From contig DASZLR010000019.1 in NCBI GenBank assembly GCA_035552275.1, positions 1 to 32,297 of the forward strand: 32,297 nucleotides of DNA. The letters run 5' to 3'. Positions 23,141 through 31,410 of this stretch are shown piece by piece (within the stretch, counting starts at the first letter, position 1; each line of letters starts with the position of its first letter). The notes under the pieces are model-generated. The model saw only the letters and a list, made by a program, of their open reading frames with translations. It ran no database searches and was not told the DNA's origin. Position numbers and translations under genes: made by a program. The stretch comes from DASVLX01 sp035552275. GTDB lineage: Bacteria > Actinomycetota > Actinomycetes > Mycobacteriales > Pseudonocardiaceae.

Positions 23141-23159
23141 CATGCCGATGTTCGGCATG
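23141..23159. promoter_or_regulatory. Perfect inverted repeat upstream of glmU
   Basis: CATGCCGA (23141-23148) and TCGGCATG (23152-23159) around TGT: an 8-bp perfect stem between the end of the LysR gene and glmU. It may be a glmU operator or a terminator of the LysR transcript. Confidence 0.5.
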
Positions 23160-23188
23160 TCGGGTCAACCAGGGAATCGGTCCCGATA

Positions 23189-24124
23189 CTACGGGGTATA
23201 CGGATGTCGAACGGGCGGGGTGACCCCGGTGTGTGCGACCGCGCTCACCAGCGACTGAACCACCGCCGTGACCGCCGGCCGGTGGGTCGCGCCGCTGCGC
23301 CACAACACGTGGACCTGCCTGGTCAAACCCGGTCGCAACGAAATGAAACGAACTGTGTCAGCCGCGTGCTCGCGACCGAGCCGGGGAATGATCGCGACGC
23401 CCAGACCGGCGGCAACCAGCGCGAGTTGGGTGGAATGCTCGGAAGCGGTGTGGGCGATGGCAGCCGGGGTGGCCTGCCCGGCGAGCGTCGCGCGCAGCCA
23501 GTCATGGCAGAGCTGGCCGCTGGTCCAGGTCACCCAGTCCTCGCCGGTCACGTCGGTGAGGCTGACCGACCGACGATGGGCCAATGGGTGATCGGCGGGC
23601 ACGGCGAGGTCGAGGTGATCGACCAGCAGGTGCCGGCCGCACACACCCTCCGGCAGCGCCAGCGGCGTGTCAGCCCAGTCCTGGACGACCGCCACATCCA
23701 CATCGGTACGGCGAAGTCGCTCGATCGCGTCGCCCGGCTCCAATTCGGACAGTCGCACGGACAGCTCCGGGTAGTCGGCCCGCAGCGTGCGCAGCGCGGT
23801 CGGCAGCAGCCCGCGAGCGGCGGTGGCGAACGCGGCGACGGCGAGTTGGCCGACCACCGCACCACGGCGGCCGGCCAGGTCGGCCTCGATCCGTTCGACC
23901 TCATCCAGCAGCCGTCCGGCGTGCTCGGCCAGCACCTTGCCGGCATCGGTGAGCCGGATGCCGCGACCCTGGCGCTCCACCAACGGTTCGCCGACTTCCC
24001 GCTCCAGCTTCGCCATCTGCTGCGACATCGCTGATGTGGTGACGTGCAGGGCTTCCGCTCCGCCCCGAATGGATCCGGCGGCGGCCACGGCGTGCAGCGC
24101 GCGCAACCGGTCCAGACTCAACAC
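23189..24124 (-). CDS. LysR-type transcriptional regulator
   Basis: 311 residues. N-terminal winged helix-turn-helix (LHAVAAAGSIRGGAEALHVTTSAMSQQMAKLEREVG, about 10-45) and a C-terminal substrate-binding domain. The class usually regulates a divergent gene and itself; here the divergent gene is the aldo/keto reductase, with a 53-nt shared gap holding a suitable operator. GTG start at 24124. The effector is unknown. Confidence 0.92.
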   Translation of the reverse strand: MLSLDRLRALHAVAAAGSIRGGAEALHVTTSAMSQQMAKLEREVGEPLVERQGRGIRLTDAGKVLAEHAGRLLDEVERIEADLAGRRGAVVGQLAVAAFATAARGLLPTALRTLRADYPELSVRLSELEPGDAIERLRRTDVDVAVVQDWADTPLALPEGVCGRHLLVDHLDLAVPADHPLAHRRSVSLTDVTGEDWVTWTSGQLCHDWLRATLAGQATPAAIAHTASEHSTQLALVAAGLGVAIIPRLGREHAADTVRFISLRPGLTRQVHVLWRSGATHRPAVTAVVQSLVSAVAHTGVTPPVRHPYTP

Positions 24125-24134
24125 GATAGTGATG

Positions 24135-24152
24135 CTACACAGTTGGTTGTAG
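24135..24152. promoter_or_regulatory. Candidate LysR operator
   Basis: CTACA (24135-24139) and TGTAG (24148-24152) are a perfect inverted repeat in the divergent LysR/aldo-keto reductase gap and fit the T-N11-A pattern of LysR boxes. Confidence 0.5.
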
Positions 24153-24177
24153 AAAGACTCGCTTGTCTTAACACTCA

Positions 24178-25041
24178 GTGGACTGCAGGCTGGTGTTCGT
24201 GACCAATTTCGTGACCACCACGGACAACCGGACGCTCGTCCTCGGCGGCGACCTGCCAGTGCACCGCCTCGGGTTCGGCGCGATGCGGCTGCGCGGCCGG
24301 GCCGGCGCCGAGCGGGCCGCGTCGATCGCGGTCGCCCGCCGGGCGATCGACCTGGGTGTGACCTTCATCGACACGGCCGACGCGTATGACCTGGGCGGCA
24401 ACGAAGAACTGTTGGCCGAGGCGCTGTATCCGTATCCGGCCGGGGTGGTGATCGGCACCAAGGGCGGGCAGTGCCACCCAGGGTCGGAGTGGATACCGCT
24501 GGGCCGGCCGGAGTACCTGCGTCAGCAGGCCGAGCTGAGCCTGCGCCGGCTGCGGATCGACCGCATCGACCTGTACCAGCTGCACCGGGTCGATCCAACA
24601 GTGCCACTGGCCGATCAGATCGGCGCCCTCAGGCAACTCCACGACGAGGGCAAGATCCGCCATGTCGGTCTGTCCGAAGTGACGATCGAGCAGATCACCC
24701 AGGCTGAGCTGATCACGCCGGTGGTCAGCGTGCAGAACCGCTACAACCTCACCGACCGGCGCTGGGACGACGTGCTCGAATATTGCCAGCGACGCGGAAT
24801 CGCGTTCATCCCATGGCTTCCGGTCCAGCCCAGCGCCCACATCGACGCGGCCGGTCCGGTCACGTCGATCGCCGACCGGCTCGACGCCACCCCGGCGCAG
24901 GTGGCGCTCGCCTGGTTGCTGCACCGCTCGCCGGCGATGCTGCCGATCCCCGGCACGTCCTCGATGGCTCACCTCGAACAGAATGTGGCCGCCGGCTCGC
25001 TGTCGCTGTCCGCTGAGGACCTGCGGCAACTCGATCAGTGA
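24178..25041 (+). CDS. Aldo/keto reductase
   Basis: NADPH-dependent carbonyl reductase of the AKR fold. Up to 287 residues. Tetrad candidates are visible: Asp and Tyr in FIDTADAYDLGGNEE, Lys in VIGTKGGQ, His in YQLHRVDP. The C-terminal coenzyme loop reads LPIPGTSSMAHLEQN. The start is uncertain: GTG 24178, 24199 or 24211 are in frame, and the conserved part begins about residue 20. Ends convergent with, and 7 nt from, the second diguanylate cyclase gene. Confidence 0.9.
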   Translation: MDCRLVFVTNFVTTTDNRTLVLGGDLPVHRLGFGAMRLRGRAGAERAASIAVARRAIDLGVTFIDTADAYDLGGNEELLAEALYPYPAGVVIGTKGGQCHPGSEWIPLGRPEYLRQQAELSLRRLRIDRIDLYQLHRVDPTVPLADQIGALRQLHDEGKIRHVGLSEVTIEQITQAELITPVVSVQNRYNLTDRRWDDVLEYCQRRGIAFIPWLPVQPSAHIDAAGPVTSIADRLDATPAQVALAWLLHRSPAMLPIPGTSSMAHLEQNVAAGSLSLSAEDLRQLDQ

Positions 25042-25048
25042 GCAGTGC

Positions 25049-26878
25049 TCAAGAGCTGTCCGGCATCATCCAGGTCCGCCCGGTGCTCGGGTCGAACGGA
25101 TTGTTGCGCGGCTCGTCCCGCCGCTGCTTGGGCTGTGCTTCGGGGGTGGCCAGTGGTATGTCAGCCGCCCGGTACGGCAGCGGCGTCAGGGCGCCGTCGC
25201 TGTCCACATCGGTGTTGGCCGGCTTGCTGGACATGGCCCGGACCGAGTTGCCGCCGGCCCGCTTGGCCAGGTACATCGCCGCGTCGGCGCGGGAGAGCAC
25301 CTGGGCGGCGGTCTCGTGCGGCAGCAGCGACACCACGCCGACGGACAGGGTGACCCCCCGGGCCATCTCGGTCGGCAGGTTCGCGACCGCGCGCACCGCC
25401 CGGTTCAGCGCGGCCTCGGCGGCGGACAGCGGCGCGCCCGGCAGCAGTGCGACGAACTCGTCGCCGCCGTAGCGGGCCACCATGTCGTCGCCGCGCAGCG
25501 CGTCCCGCAGTGTGCCGGCCAGCAGTCGGAGCACCTCGTCGCCCTCGGCGTGCGAGGACTGGTCGTTGACTTCCTTGAAGCCGTCCACGTCGATCAGCCC
25601 GATGGCCACCGGGTGCATGGCCGGGTTGGCGACCAGCTCGGCCAGTCGCTCGTCCAGCGCCCGCCGGTTGGGCAGCCCGGTCAGCGGGTCCTGCAACGCC
25701 TGGATGGCGATCGCACCGTGTTCCCGGGCCAGCCGCTCGTGCTCGCGTCGGGTCGCCAGGGTGGCGATCCGTGAGCCCTGGGTGGCGTCGAGTTGGGCTT
25801 CGAGCTCGGCGGCGTAGTCCTCCAGCGCGCTGGTGGTGCGCTCGCCGCCGTCGGGTCCGGACAGGTGGGCGAACTCGCGCACCAGGGACAGCCGCAGCGC
25901 CGGTTCGGTGTGATCGTCGGCCAGCCGCTCGCGGATGTCGGCCAGCACCTCGATGGCGTCGTCGGCCCGGCCGATCACGGCCAGGCAGCGGGCCAGCGCG
26001 ATGGCGACGGTGATCACGTCGCGGGTGGTGGCGGCGCTGTTCAGCAGGCCGTACAGCCGTTCCAGATGGTGCTCGCCGGGGTCGGACAGGGCGTGCGCGG
26101 CGCCGAGGTCGTGGACCTGGTCGGCGGCGTTGAGATCGGGATCGCGGGGGAACAGCGACTCCTGGAACGGGCCCTCGGCGGCGGCGGCCATCGCGGCGGC
26201 GGTGGCGAACCGCTCGGTGGCGATGCCCTCCCGGCCGATTCGCTCGGACCACAGTCCCCAGCCCAGTTGCAGCCGGACCCGGTTGATCAGGTGCAGCGCG
26301 ATCTCGTGCGGGCCGCCGCCGTCGTGGATCGCGGCGTCCGCACGGATGATCACCCGATCGGCTTCCTCGTACACGCCGAGCTGGGTGAGCGTGAGCCCGA
26401 TGTCCAGCAGCACCGCCGCGTACAGCTTGCGCCAGCCGCGGTTGTCGGCGGCCAGGTCCGGGATCGGGTCCTCGTCGAGCATGGCCAGCGCGAGCGCGAC
26501 CTCGGTGACGGCGGTGTCGACCGCGCTGGCGAACAGCGCGCGGTGGCCGCGCAGCGCGTGCGCGCCCGCCTCCAGCACGACGAGGCTGTGCCGCCGGCCC
26601 AACGCCAGCATCTCGTCCATCAGCGGGTCGATGTAGTCGTCGTGGGGCGAGACGATCAGCCGTGCCTGGATGTTGTGGCGCAGCATCTGGCCCACGGATC
26701 GCGGGTCGGCGCGCCGTAACGTTTCTTCCAGCAGATCGTTGAGCTCAGAAAGTATGTCCTGCTGGGTAATGGGGTCGGTACGCTGAGCGACGGCAAGCAG
26801 CTCACGTGCACGGCCAAGCAACCATGCCTCGGAGATCTCGCTGTACGACGACACCGCGTTGGCCGAAGGGCCGACCAC
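25049..26878 (-). CDS. Soluble diguanylate cyclase with helical-repeat N-terminus
   Basis: About 609 residues and no membrane segments. The first ~375 residues are Ala/Leu/Glu-rich helices like TPR-type repeats, then a short linking helix and a GGDEF domain from about 402: LPNRRALDERL, DVDGFKEVND, GGDEF at 471-475 with I-site RGDD just before. A Pro-rich tail of about 60 residues follows. Likely a c-di-GMP synthase controlled by protein contacts. The start is unsure: the open frame runs back through the tRNA gene, so it must begin after 26922; GTG 26878 is my choice, GTG 26854 is an alternative. Confidence 0.82.
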   Translation of the reverse strand: MVGPSANAVSSYSEISEAWLLGRARELLAVAQRTDPITQQDILSELNDLLEETLRRADPRSVGQMLRHNIQARLIVSPHDDYIDPLMDEMLALGRRHSLVVLEAGAHALRGHRALFASAVDTAVTEVALALAMLDEDPIPDLAADNRGWRKLYAAVLLDIGLTLTQLGVYEEADRVIIRADAAIHDGGGPHEIALHLINRVRLQLGWGLWSERIGREGIATERFATAAAMAAAAEGPFQESLFPRDPDLNAADQVHDLGAAHALSDPGEHHLERLYGLLNSAATTRDVITVAIALARCLAVIGRADDAIEVLADIRERLADDHTEPALRLSLVREFAHLSGPDGGERTTSALEDYAAELEAQLDATQGSRIATLATRREHERLAREHGAIAIQALQDPLTGLPNRRALDERLAELVANPAMHPVAIGLIDVDGFKEVNDQSSHAEGDEVLRLLAGTLRDALRGDDMVARYGGDEFVALLPGAPLSAAEAALNRAVRAVANLPTEMARGVTLSVGVVSLLPHETAAQVLSRADAAMYLAKRAGGNSVRAMSSKPANTDVDSDGALTPLPYRAADIPLATPEAQPKQRRDEPRNNPFDPSTGRTWMMPDSS

Positions 26879-26921
26879 CTCCTCGTGCAGCGGGTCACCC
26901 CCATCTACTAGGGCCGTACGC

Positions 26922-26991
26922 TCCGCCGCCAGGATTCGAACCTGGACACTCGGAACCAAAATCCGATGTGCTGCCATTACACCACGGCGGA
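26922..26991 (-). tRNA. tRNA-Gln (UUG anticodon)
   Basis: Cloverleaf read on the minus strand: acceptor TCCGCCG pairs with CGGCGGA, anticodon arm TCGGA-TTTTGGT-TCCGA with anticodon TTG, and T arm CCAGG-TTCGAAT-CCTGG. About 70 nt, no encoded CCA. It lies just upstream of the second diguanylate cyclase gene. Confidence 0.95.
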
Positions 26992-27190
26992 TCAAGCGAG
27001 CAGCCGTTGCTGAGGCCGTTCACCCGTTGGACGAACATGGTGGCACGCGCGGCCGAGAGTTGTCAGACCGGCCGCACGACAACACACTGCCGCCTGGATC
27101 ACGGACTCTGGTGTGCTGACCGTGCGGGAACCTACGCTGTCGTGGTTACGTTGGCGTTGGCAAGGTTACCCTAACAGTGAGGCCCTCTCT
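26992..27190. other. tRNA-Gln / desaturase divergent gap
   Basis: About 200 bp that must hold promoters for both directions. GGTTAC occurs twice (27144 and 27164, 20 bp apart) before the desaturase start, and TACCCT at 27167-27172 could be a -10 box. Nothing firmer can be supported. Confidence 0.3.
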
Positions 27191-28129
27191 ATGACGACCA
27201 CAGTGGACCCGACCGTCAAAGGCGGTCCCCAACCGATCACCGAAGGCCGCCGCGGGGGCACGGCGCAGTTCGCCGTGTACGTGTTCGTCGCCGTGCCGAT
27301 GATCGCGCTGGTCGCGGCGGTGCCGTTGGCGTGGGGCTGGGGGCTCAACTGGGTGGACGTGATCCTCGCGGTCGCCTTTTTCTACATCAGCGGGCTCGGC
27401 GTGACCATCGGATATCACCGGCACTTCACCCACGGGTCGTTCAAGGCCAAACGCTGGCTGCGCATCCTGCTCGCCATCGCCGGCAGCATGGGCCTGCAGG
27501 GTCCGCCGATCGTCTGGGTAGCAGACCACCGCCGACACCACGCCTTCTCCGACCGCGAGGGCGACCCGCACTCGCCGTGGCTGTTCGGCACTTCGCCGGC
27601 GGCCATTGCCAAGGGCTTCTGGCACGCGCACATGGGCTGGCTGTTCGACCGGGACATCACCAACCAGCGCCGGTTCGCGCCGGATCTGCTGGCGGACAAG
27701 GACATCGTGTGGGTCAGCAATCTGTTCCCGCTCTGGACGACGGTGTCGTTGTTGCTGCCGGCGGCGATCGGCGGGCTCGTCAGCTGGTCGTGGTGGGGGG
27801 CGCTGACCGCGTTCTTCTGGGCCGGTCTGGTCCGCGCCGCCGTGCTGCACCACGTCACCTGGTCGACCAACTCGATCTGCCACATGATCGGCGAGCGGCC
27901 GTTCACGTCGAGGGACAAGGCCACCAACTTCTGGCCGCTGGCGATTCTGTCCTTCGGTGAGTCCTGGCACAACCTGCACCACGCCGACCCGACGTGTGCC
28001 CGGCACGGCGCCAAGCGCGGCCAGATCGACACCTCGGCGCGGCTGATCTGGCTGTTCGAGAAGGCCGGCTGGGTGTGGAACGTGCGTTGGCCCACCCCGC
28101 AGCGGCTGGCCCGCATCGCCGCCGAGTAG
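27191..28129 (+). CDS. Membrane fatty acid (acyl-CoA) desaturase
   Basis: Di-iron membrane desaturase that puts a cis double bond into acyl chains, probably delta-9. 312 residues with four hydrophobic spans. All three histidine boxes are present: HRHFTH (76-81), HRRHH (113-117) and a C-terminal HNLHH. The ATG at 27191 starts MTTTVDPTVKGG; upstream in-frame sequence is not conserved in character. Ribosome binding site weak. No ferredoxin or reductase gene nearby. Confidence 0.92.
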   Translation: MTTTVDPTVKGGPQPITEGRRGGTAQFAVYVFVAVPMIALVAAVPLAWGWGLNWVDVILAVAFFYISGLGVTIGYHRHFTHGSFKAKRWLRILLAIAGSMGLQGPPIVWVADHRRHHAFSDREGDPHSPWLFGTSPAAIAKGFWHAHMGWLFDRDITNQRRFAPDLLADKDIVWVSNLFPLWTTVSLLLPAAIGGLVSWSWWGALTAFFWAGLVRAAVLHHVTWSTNSICHMIGERPFTSRDKATNFWPLAILSFGESWHNLHHADPTCARHGAKRGQIDTSARLIWLFEKAGWVWNVRWPTPQRLARIAAE

Positions 28130-28143
28130 TTCGCTGGCGCGTC

Positions 28144-28172
28144 CGGCCCAGGTCCATGTCAGACCTGGGCCG
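28144..28172. terminator. Bidirectional terminator
   Basis: An 11-bp perfect stem (28144-28154 with 28162-28172, core GGCCCAGGTC) around a 7-nt loop lies between the convergent desaturase and ATPase genes. Strongest hairpin in the window, although without a T run. Confidence 0.75.
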
Positions 28173-28178
28173 AACGAG

Positions 28179-29399
28179 TCACCAGATGGCGTGCTCCCAG
28201 AGCGCCGAGACCGGAACGGCCTGCAGCCGATCGCCGAACGAATAGGACTCGGCACCCAGGTGAAAGACAATTCCGGCGGTGAACCGATCGCCAAGTTTGT
28301 CCCGCAGCCAGGCCAGATGGCGGAAGTCCTTTCGGGTTACTGATGAGGTCGCCTTGACTTCGATGCCGATGATCCGGCCGTCACGAGTTTCCAAAATGAA
28401 GTCAATTTCCCGGCCGTCGCGGTCGCGGAAATAATGAAGTGCCACGCCGCGGTCCTGATGGGCGAGCAGCTTTGTGAGTTCGGTCGCGACCAGAGTTTCG
28501 ACCAGCGGGCCGAGCGATGGATGGCCAGTTTGGCGGAGTGCCTCGGCGTCGACGCCCATGAGGTATGCGGCGATCCCGGTGTCGGTGACGTAGGTCTTGG
28601 CGGTTTTGGCTGTCTTGGTGGTCAAGCTGGTGGACCAGGCCGGCACTCGCATGGTGAGGAATACAATGTCCAGATAGGACAGATAGTTTCTCGTGGTGAT
28701 GTGATTGAGGCCAACCGTCCGAGCGAGATCGGCGAGGATCGCCGGACTGCCGGTACGCGCGACAAGCAGACTGAGTAGTCGGGGAATAAGCGTACCCTGT
28801 TTAATGTCGGCGAATTGCCGCACGTCACGTTGGATAACAGTTTGGAGATATCCCTCGAACCAGCCCCAGCGTCCTGGTCCAGCGGGGATTCTGATGGCCT
28901 CGGGATATCCGCCCGTGCAGATGAGGTCCAGATAATCCGCGCGAGACCACGGTGATGATCCGGCTGCCAGCAGTTCGCGCGGTGAATTAACCATTATTGC
29001 GACGGTGTCCGTGGTGATCCCGGCAAGCTCGACGCCCGCGAAGGGCCAGAGGTCGACGAACGCCGCGCGACCGGCCAGCGACTCGGACAGTGTGGGTATC
29101 GTGAGGAACCGGGTCGAGCCGGCGAGCACGTACTGGCCGGGGTCGTTGGACTGGTCGACCAGGTACTTGATGGCCAGCACCAGTGGATCGCCGCCGCGCT
29201 GTACCTCATCGATGATGATCGGCTGCTCACCCTGCCGAGCGAATTCGATGGGGTCGTTCAGGGCTGGGGCGAGCGTGAGCGGCTCATCGAGCGAACGAAG
29301 CGAGCCGCCGTGTGTGTCCCGGAACAGTCGTAGCAGTGTGGTCTTGCCGGACTGGCGTGGACCATTGACGATCACGATGCGCAGCGCGCGTGACAACAT
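28179..29399 (-). CDS. AAA ATPase with DUF4143 domain
   Basis: 406 residues. Walker A NGPRQSGKTT (K19), Walker B IIIDEVQR, sensor-like LAGSTRF, and a C-terminal DUF4143 part with a PD-(D/E)xK-like nuclease pattern: RDRDGREIDFILETRDGRIIGIEVKAT (D, E-x-K). The cellular role of this common family is not settled. Base composition is more mixed than in the flanking genes, suggesting transfer. A 23-bp operator array lies upstream. Confidence 0.85.
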   Translation of the reverse strand: MLSRALRIVIVNGPRQSGKTTLLRLFRDTHGGSLRSLDEPLTLAPALNDPIEFARQGEQPIIIDEVQRGGDPLVLAIKYLVDQSNDPGQYVLAGSTRFLTIPTLSESLAGRAAFVDLWPFAGVELAGITTDTVAIMVNSPRELLAAGSSPWSRADYLDLICTGGYPEAIRIPAGPGRWGWFEGYLQTVIQRDVRQFADIKQGTLIPRLLSLLVARTGSPAILADLARTVGLNHITTRNYLSYLDIVFLTMRVPAWSTSLTTKTAKTAKTYVTDTGIAAYLMGVDAEALRQTGHPSLGPLVETLVATELTKLLAHQDRGVALHYFRDRDGREIDFILETRDGRIIGIEVKATSSVTRKDFRHLAWLRDKLGDRFTAGIVFHLGAESYSFGDRLQAVPVSALWEHAIW

Positions 29400-29449
29400 G
29401 TCAAGTCGACCCAGGGCCAGTCAGGTCACGAAGTGAGGCACGTCACGAG

Positions 29450-29516
29450 ACTATCAGAATTGTCGATAGTCAACTATCGACATTGTCGATAGTCAGCTGT
29501 CGACTTTGTCGATAGT
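29450..29516. repeat. Tandem 23-bp palindromic operator array
   Basis: TGTCGATAGT occurs at 29461, 29484 and 29507, exactly 23 bp apart. Between them run inverted copies: ACTATCGACA at 29473 (perfect), GCTGTCGACT at 29496 and a decayed ACTATCAGAA at 29450, also on a 23-bp period. The array is in the gap between the divergent ATPase and crotonase genes. It looks like several dimer sites for one regulator. Confidence 0.75.
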
Positions 29517-29564
29517 GACGGCCGGCACGGCCCGCGCGGCTACTCGCGGACCTGGTGCAACGTT

Positions 29565-29570
29565 TAGGGT
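29565..29570 (+). promoter_or_regulatory. Candidate -10 box of the crotonase gene
   Basis: TAGGGT ends 6 nt before the GTG at 29577 without a ribosome binding site, consistent with a leaderless mRNA. Confidence 0.35.
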
Positions 29571-29576
29571 TCGGAC

Positions 29577-30353
29577 GTGACCGAGCCCGCGAGCCAGCAC
29601 CTGCGACTTACGGTCGACGGCCAGGTGGCGACCCTGACCATCGACCGGCCAGAGCGGCGCAACGCGCTGAGCTACCAGATGTGGTCGGCGATCCCCGAGC
29701 TGATCGAGCGGGTGCGCGCTGACGACGACGTGCGGGTGCTGGTCATCCGGGGCACCGACACCTTCTCGGCCGGCGCGGACATCAGCGAGTTCCGCACCCT
29801 GCGCCGCGATCCGGAGGGCGCCCGCCGATACGGCGCGGCCGTGCACGCCGGCGAGCGGGCCATCGCCACCCTCGGCAAGCCGACCATCGCGGCGATCACC
29901 GGCTACTGCGTCGGCGGCGGCTGCGAGATCGCGCTGGCTGCCGACATCCGTATCGCGGCGGCCGATGCCCGGTTCGGTATCACCCCGGCCAAGCTCGGCA
30001 TCGTCTACAACTTCACGTCCACCAAGCAACTCGTGGACGCGGTCGGTCCGGCCTGGGCGAAGCAGATCCTGTTCAGCGGCGACCTCATCGACGGGCCGAC
30101 CGCGCTGCGCGTCGGCCTGGTCAACGAACTGCACCCGGCCGAGGCGTTGGACGGTCGGATCAAGGAGCTGACCGAATTGATCGCCTCCCGCGCTCAGGTC
30201 AGTGTGCGCGGAGCCAAGACGATCATTGGCCGGATTGTTGACGGCCAGCACGAGGATGACGAGATTCACGCGCTCTACGACGACGCGGTGAGCAGCCCCG
30301 AATACGCCGAGGGTGTAGCGGCCTTCCTGGAAAAGCGCGCGCCCAGGTTCTGA
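29577..30353 (+). CDS. Enoyl-CoA hydratase/isomerase family protein (crotonase)
   Basis: 258 residues with the crotonase fold: first oxyanion-hole strand DTFSAGADISEF (about 62-73) and second GYCVGGGCEIALAADIRIA (about 107-125). In the following loop canonical hydratases have Glu in FGxPE; here it reads FGITPAKLGI, so that Glu is Ala. The protein may be a decarboxylase, isomerase or hydrolase rather than a hydratase. Its stop is directly adjacent to the convergent stop of the HNH gene, within TGATCA. Confidence 0.85.
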   Translation: MTEPASQHLRLTVDGQVATLTIDRPERRNALSYQMWSAIPELIERVRADDDVRVLVIRGTDTFSAGADISEFRTLRRDPEGARRYGAAVHAGERAIATLGKPTIAAITGYCVGGGCEIALAADIRIAAADARFGITPAKLGIVYNFTSTKQLVDAVGPAWAKQILFSGDLIDGPTALRVGLVNELHPAEALDGRIKELTELIASRAQVSVRGAKTIIGRIVDGQHEDDEIHALYDDAVSSPEYAEGVAAFLEKRAPRF

Positions 30354-31241
30354 TCAACTGGCTTTTCGGAACGTGTCGAATCGCGTCGCCAACCGGTCCC
30401 GATCGGGTTGGTCCGCTTTTCGAGCCGGTAGCGCCAAGACCCTGCCATGCATCTCCTGCAATCCATGGAGCAGCATCGGACCGTCGATCTCCGCCAGCAA
30501 TTCACCGTCGATATGCACGTGATAATCGGGGGAGACGCCCAACAGGTTCCGGTCGTAGGCGGCGTGGTGGATCTTGCACAGACTCAGGCCGTTGCTCACC
30601 ACCGGAAGCCCGCCGGCCTCGCTGTCGGCGATGATGTGCGCGGCGTCAAGGAGTTCGCCATGCTTGAGTGTGCAGACCGCGCACTGCACGGAATAGGCGC
30701 GAATGACGCGGCCGCGGAATTCGGGCTGGTGCAGTCGGGTCCGCGCGATTCGCTGGGCGTAGCGGCGCTGGTCATCGGTGAGATGCAGTGGATCGGACAG
30801 GAACCGCACGCTTTCGTCCAGCGCCAGCACGAACTGCCGTCTCTCCCGATCATCGGCGACGACGTACACCGGAAAGATCGGCACGTACACGCCGGTATCA
30901 ATTTTACGGGCCAGAATGAGCGGCAGCTCAAGTTCCAACGCGCGGCGCAGCTTGGTGTTGTCGCCGTCGGCCGACCCGGCTCGGTAGTCGTAGTGAAGTA
31001 GACCATCGTCGGTCTCCCGGTCCGCGTACGGACCGTCCGGCGAGCTGACCACCGTGAGTGTGCCGTGCAGATCGCGCGGGTTCCAGATACCCCGGGAGTG
31101 GTCGATGAGCCGGCGCTTGGTCCCGTCGATGGCGAAGTCGGACAGCTCTGCCCTGGTCACCGTGCCGCCGTTCTGGGCGGCGAGCGTGGCGAGCCGATTC
31201 ATCACCCGCTGGCGAAATGACCGCTCGTCCGCGATGTCCAC
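30354..31241 (-). CDS. HNH endonuclease, likely modification-dependent (type IV-like)
   Basis: 295 residues. N-terminal helical part (about 1-60, wHTH-like), a central region HYDYRAG...LPLILARKIDTGVYVPIFPVYV resembling the DNA-reading part of predicted restriction endonucleases of the McrA/ScoMcrA type, and an HNH domain near 185-240 with CAVC, LLDAAHI, SNGLSLC and IHHAAYD. These suit a metal-dependent nuclease that cuts modified DNA. GTG start; no methylase partner nearby, as expected for type IV. Target modification unknown. Confidence 0.72.
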   Translation of the reverse strand: MDIADERSFRQRVMNRLATLAAQNGGTVTRAELSDFAIDGTKRRLIDHSRGIWNPRDLHGTLTVVSSPDGPYADRETDDGLLHYDYRAGSADGDNTKLRRALELELPLILARKIDTGVYVPIFPVYVVADDRERRQFVLALDESVRFLSDPLHLTDDQRRYAQRIARTRLHQPEFRGRVIRAYSVQCAVCTLKHGELLDAAHIIADSEAGGLPVVSNGLSLCKIHHAAYDRNLLGVSPDYHVHIDGELLAEIDGPMLLHGLQEMHGRVLALPARKADQPDRDRLATRFDTFRKAS

Positions 31242-31410
31242 ACCTGATGTTTAGCAGGTCGGGCAGCCATTTGCCATGCCTCAGCCGCACGTGTCCGAAC
31301 TCGGCGTAGCTTCGCCGAGAAAGATCGAGGCCCCGGTAATCTATCGCTACCAGGGCGACAGGGAACTGTCCGGGGCTCGCCGTCACACGGTAGCCGACGG
31401 CTGGTGTCAT
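31242..31410 (-). other. Short frame coupled to imm1, possibly a truncated gene
   Basis: An ATG at 31410 overlaps the Imm1 stop by four bases (ATGA) and opens a frame reading MTPAVGYRVTASPGQ and, later, RGLDLSRRSYAEFGHV. About 56 residues look protein-like before the frame enters the HNH gene in another register. It may be the start of a gene cut short by the HNH gene. No family recognised. Confidence 0.3.

Noticed and set aside
26879..26995. N-terminal extension of the second diguanylate cyclase
   Set aside because: It would be read through the tRNA-Gln gene, so the true start must lie after 26922.
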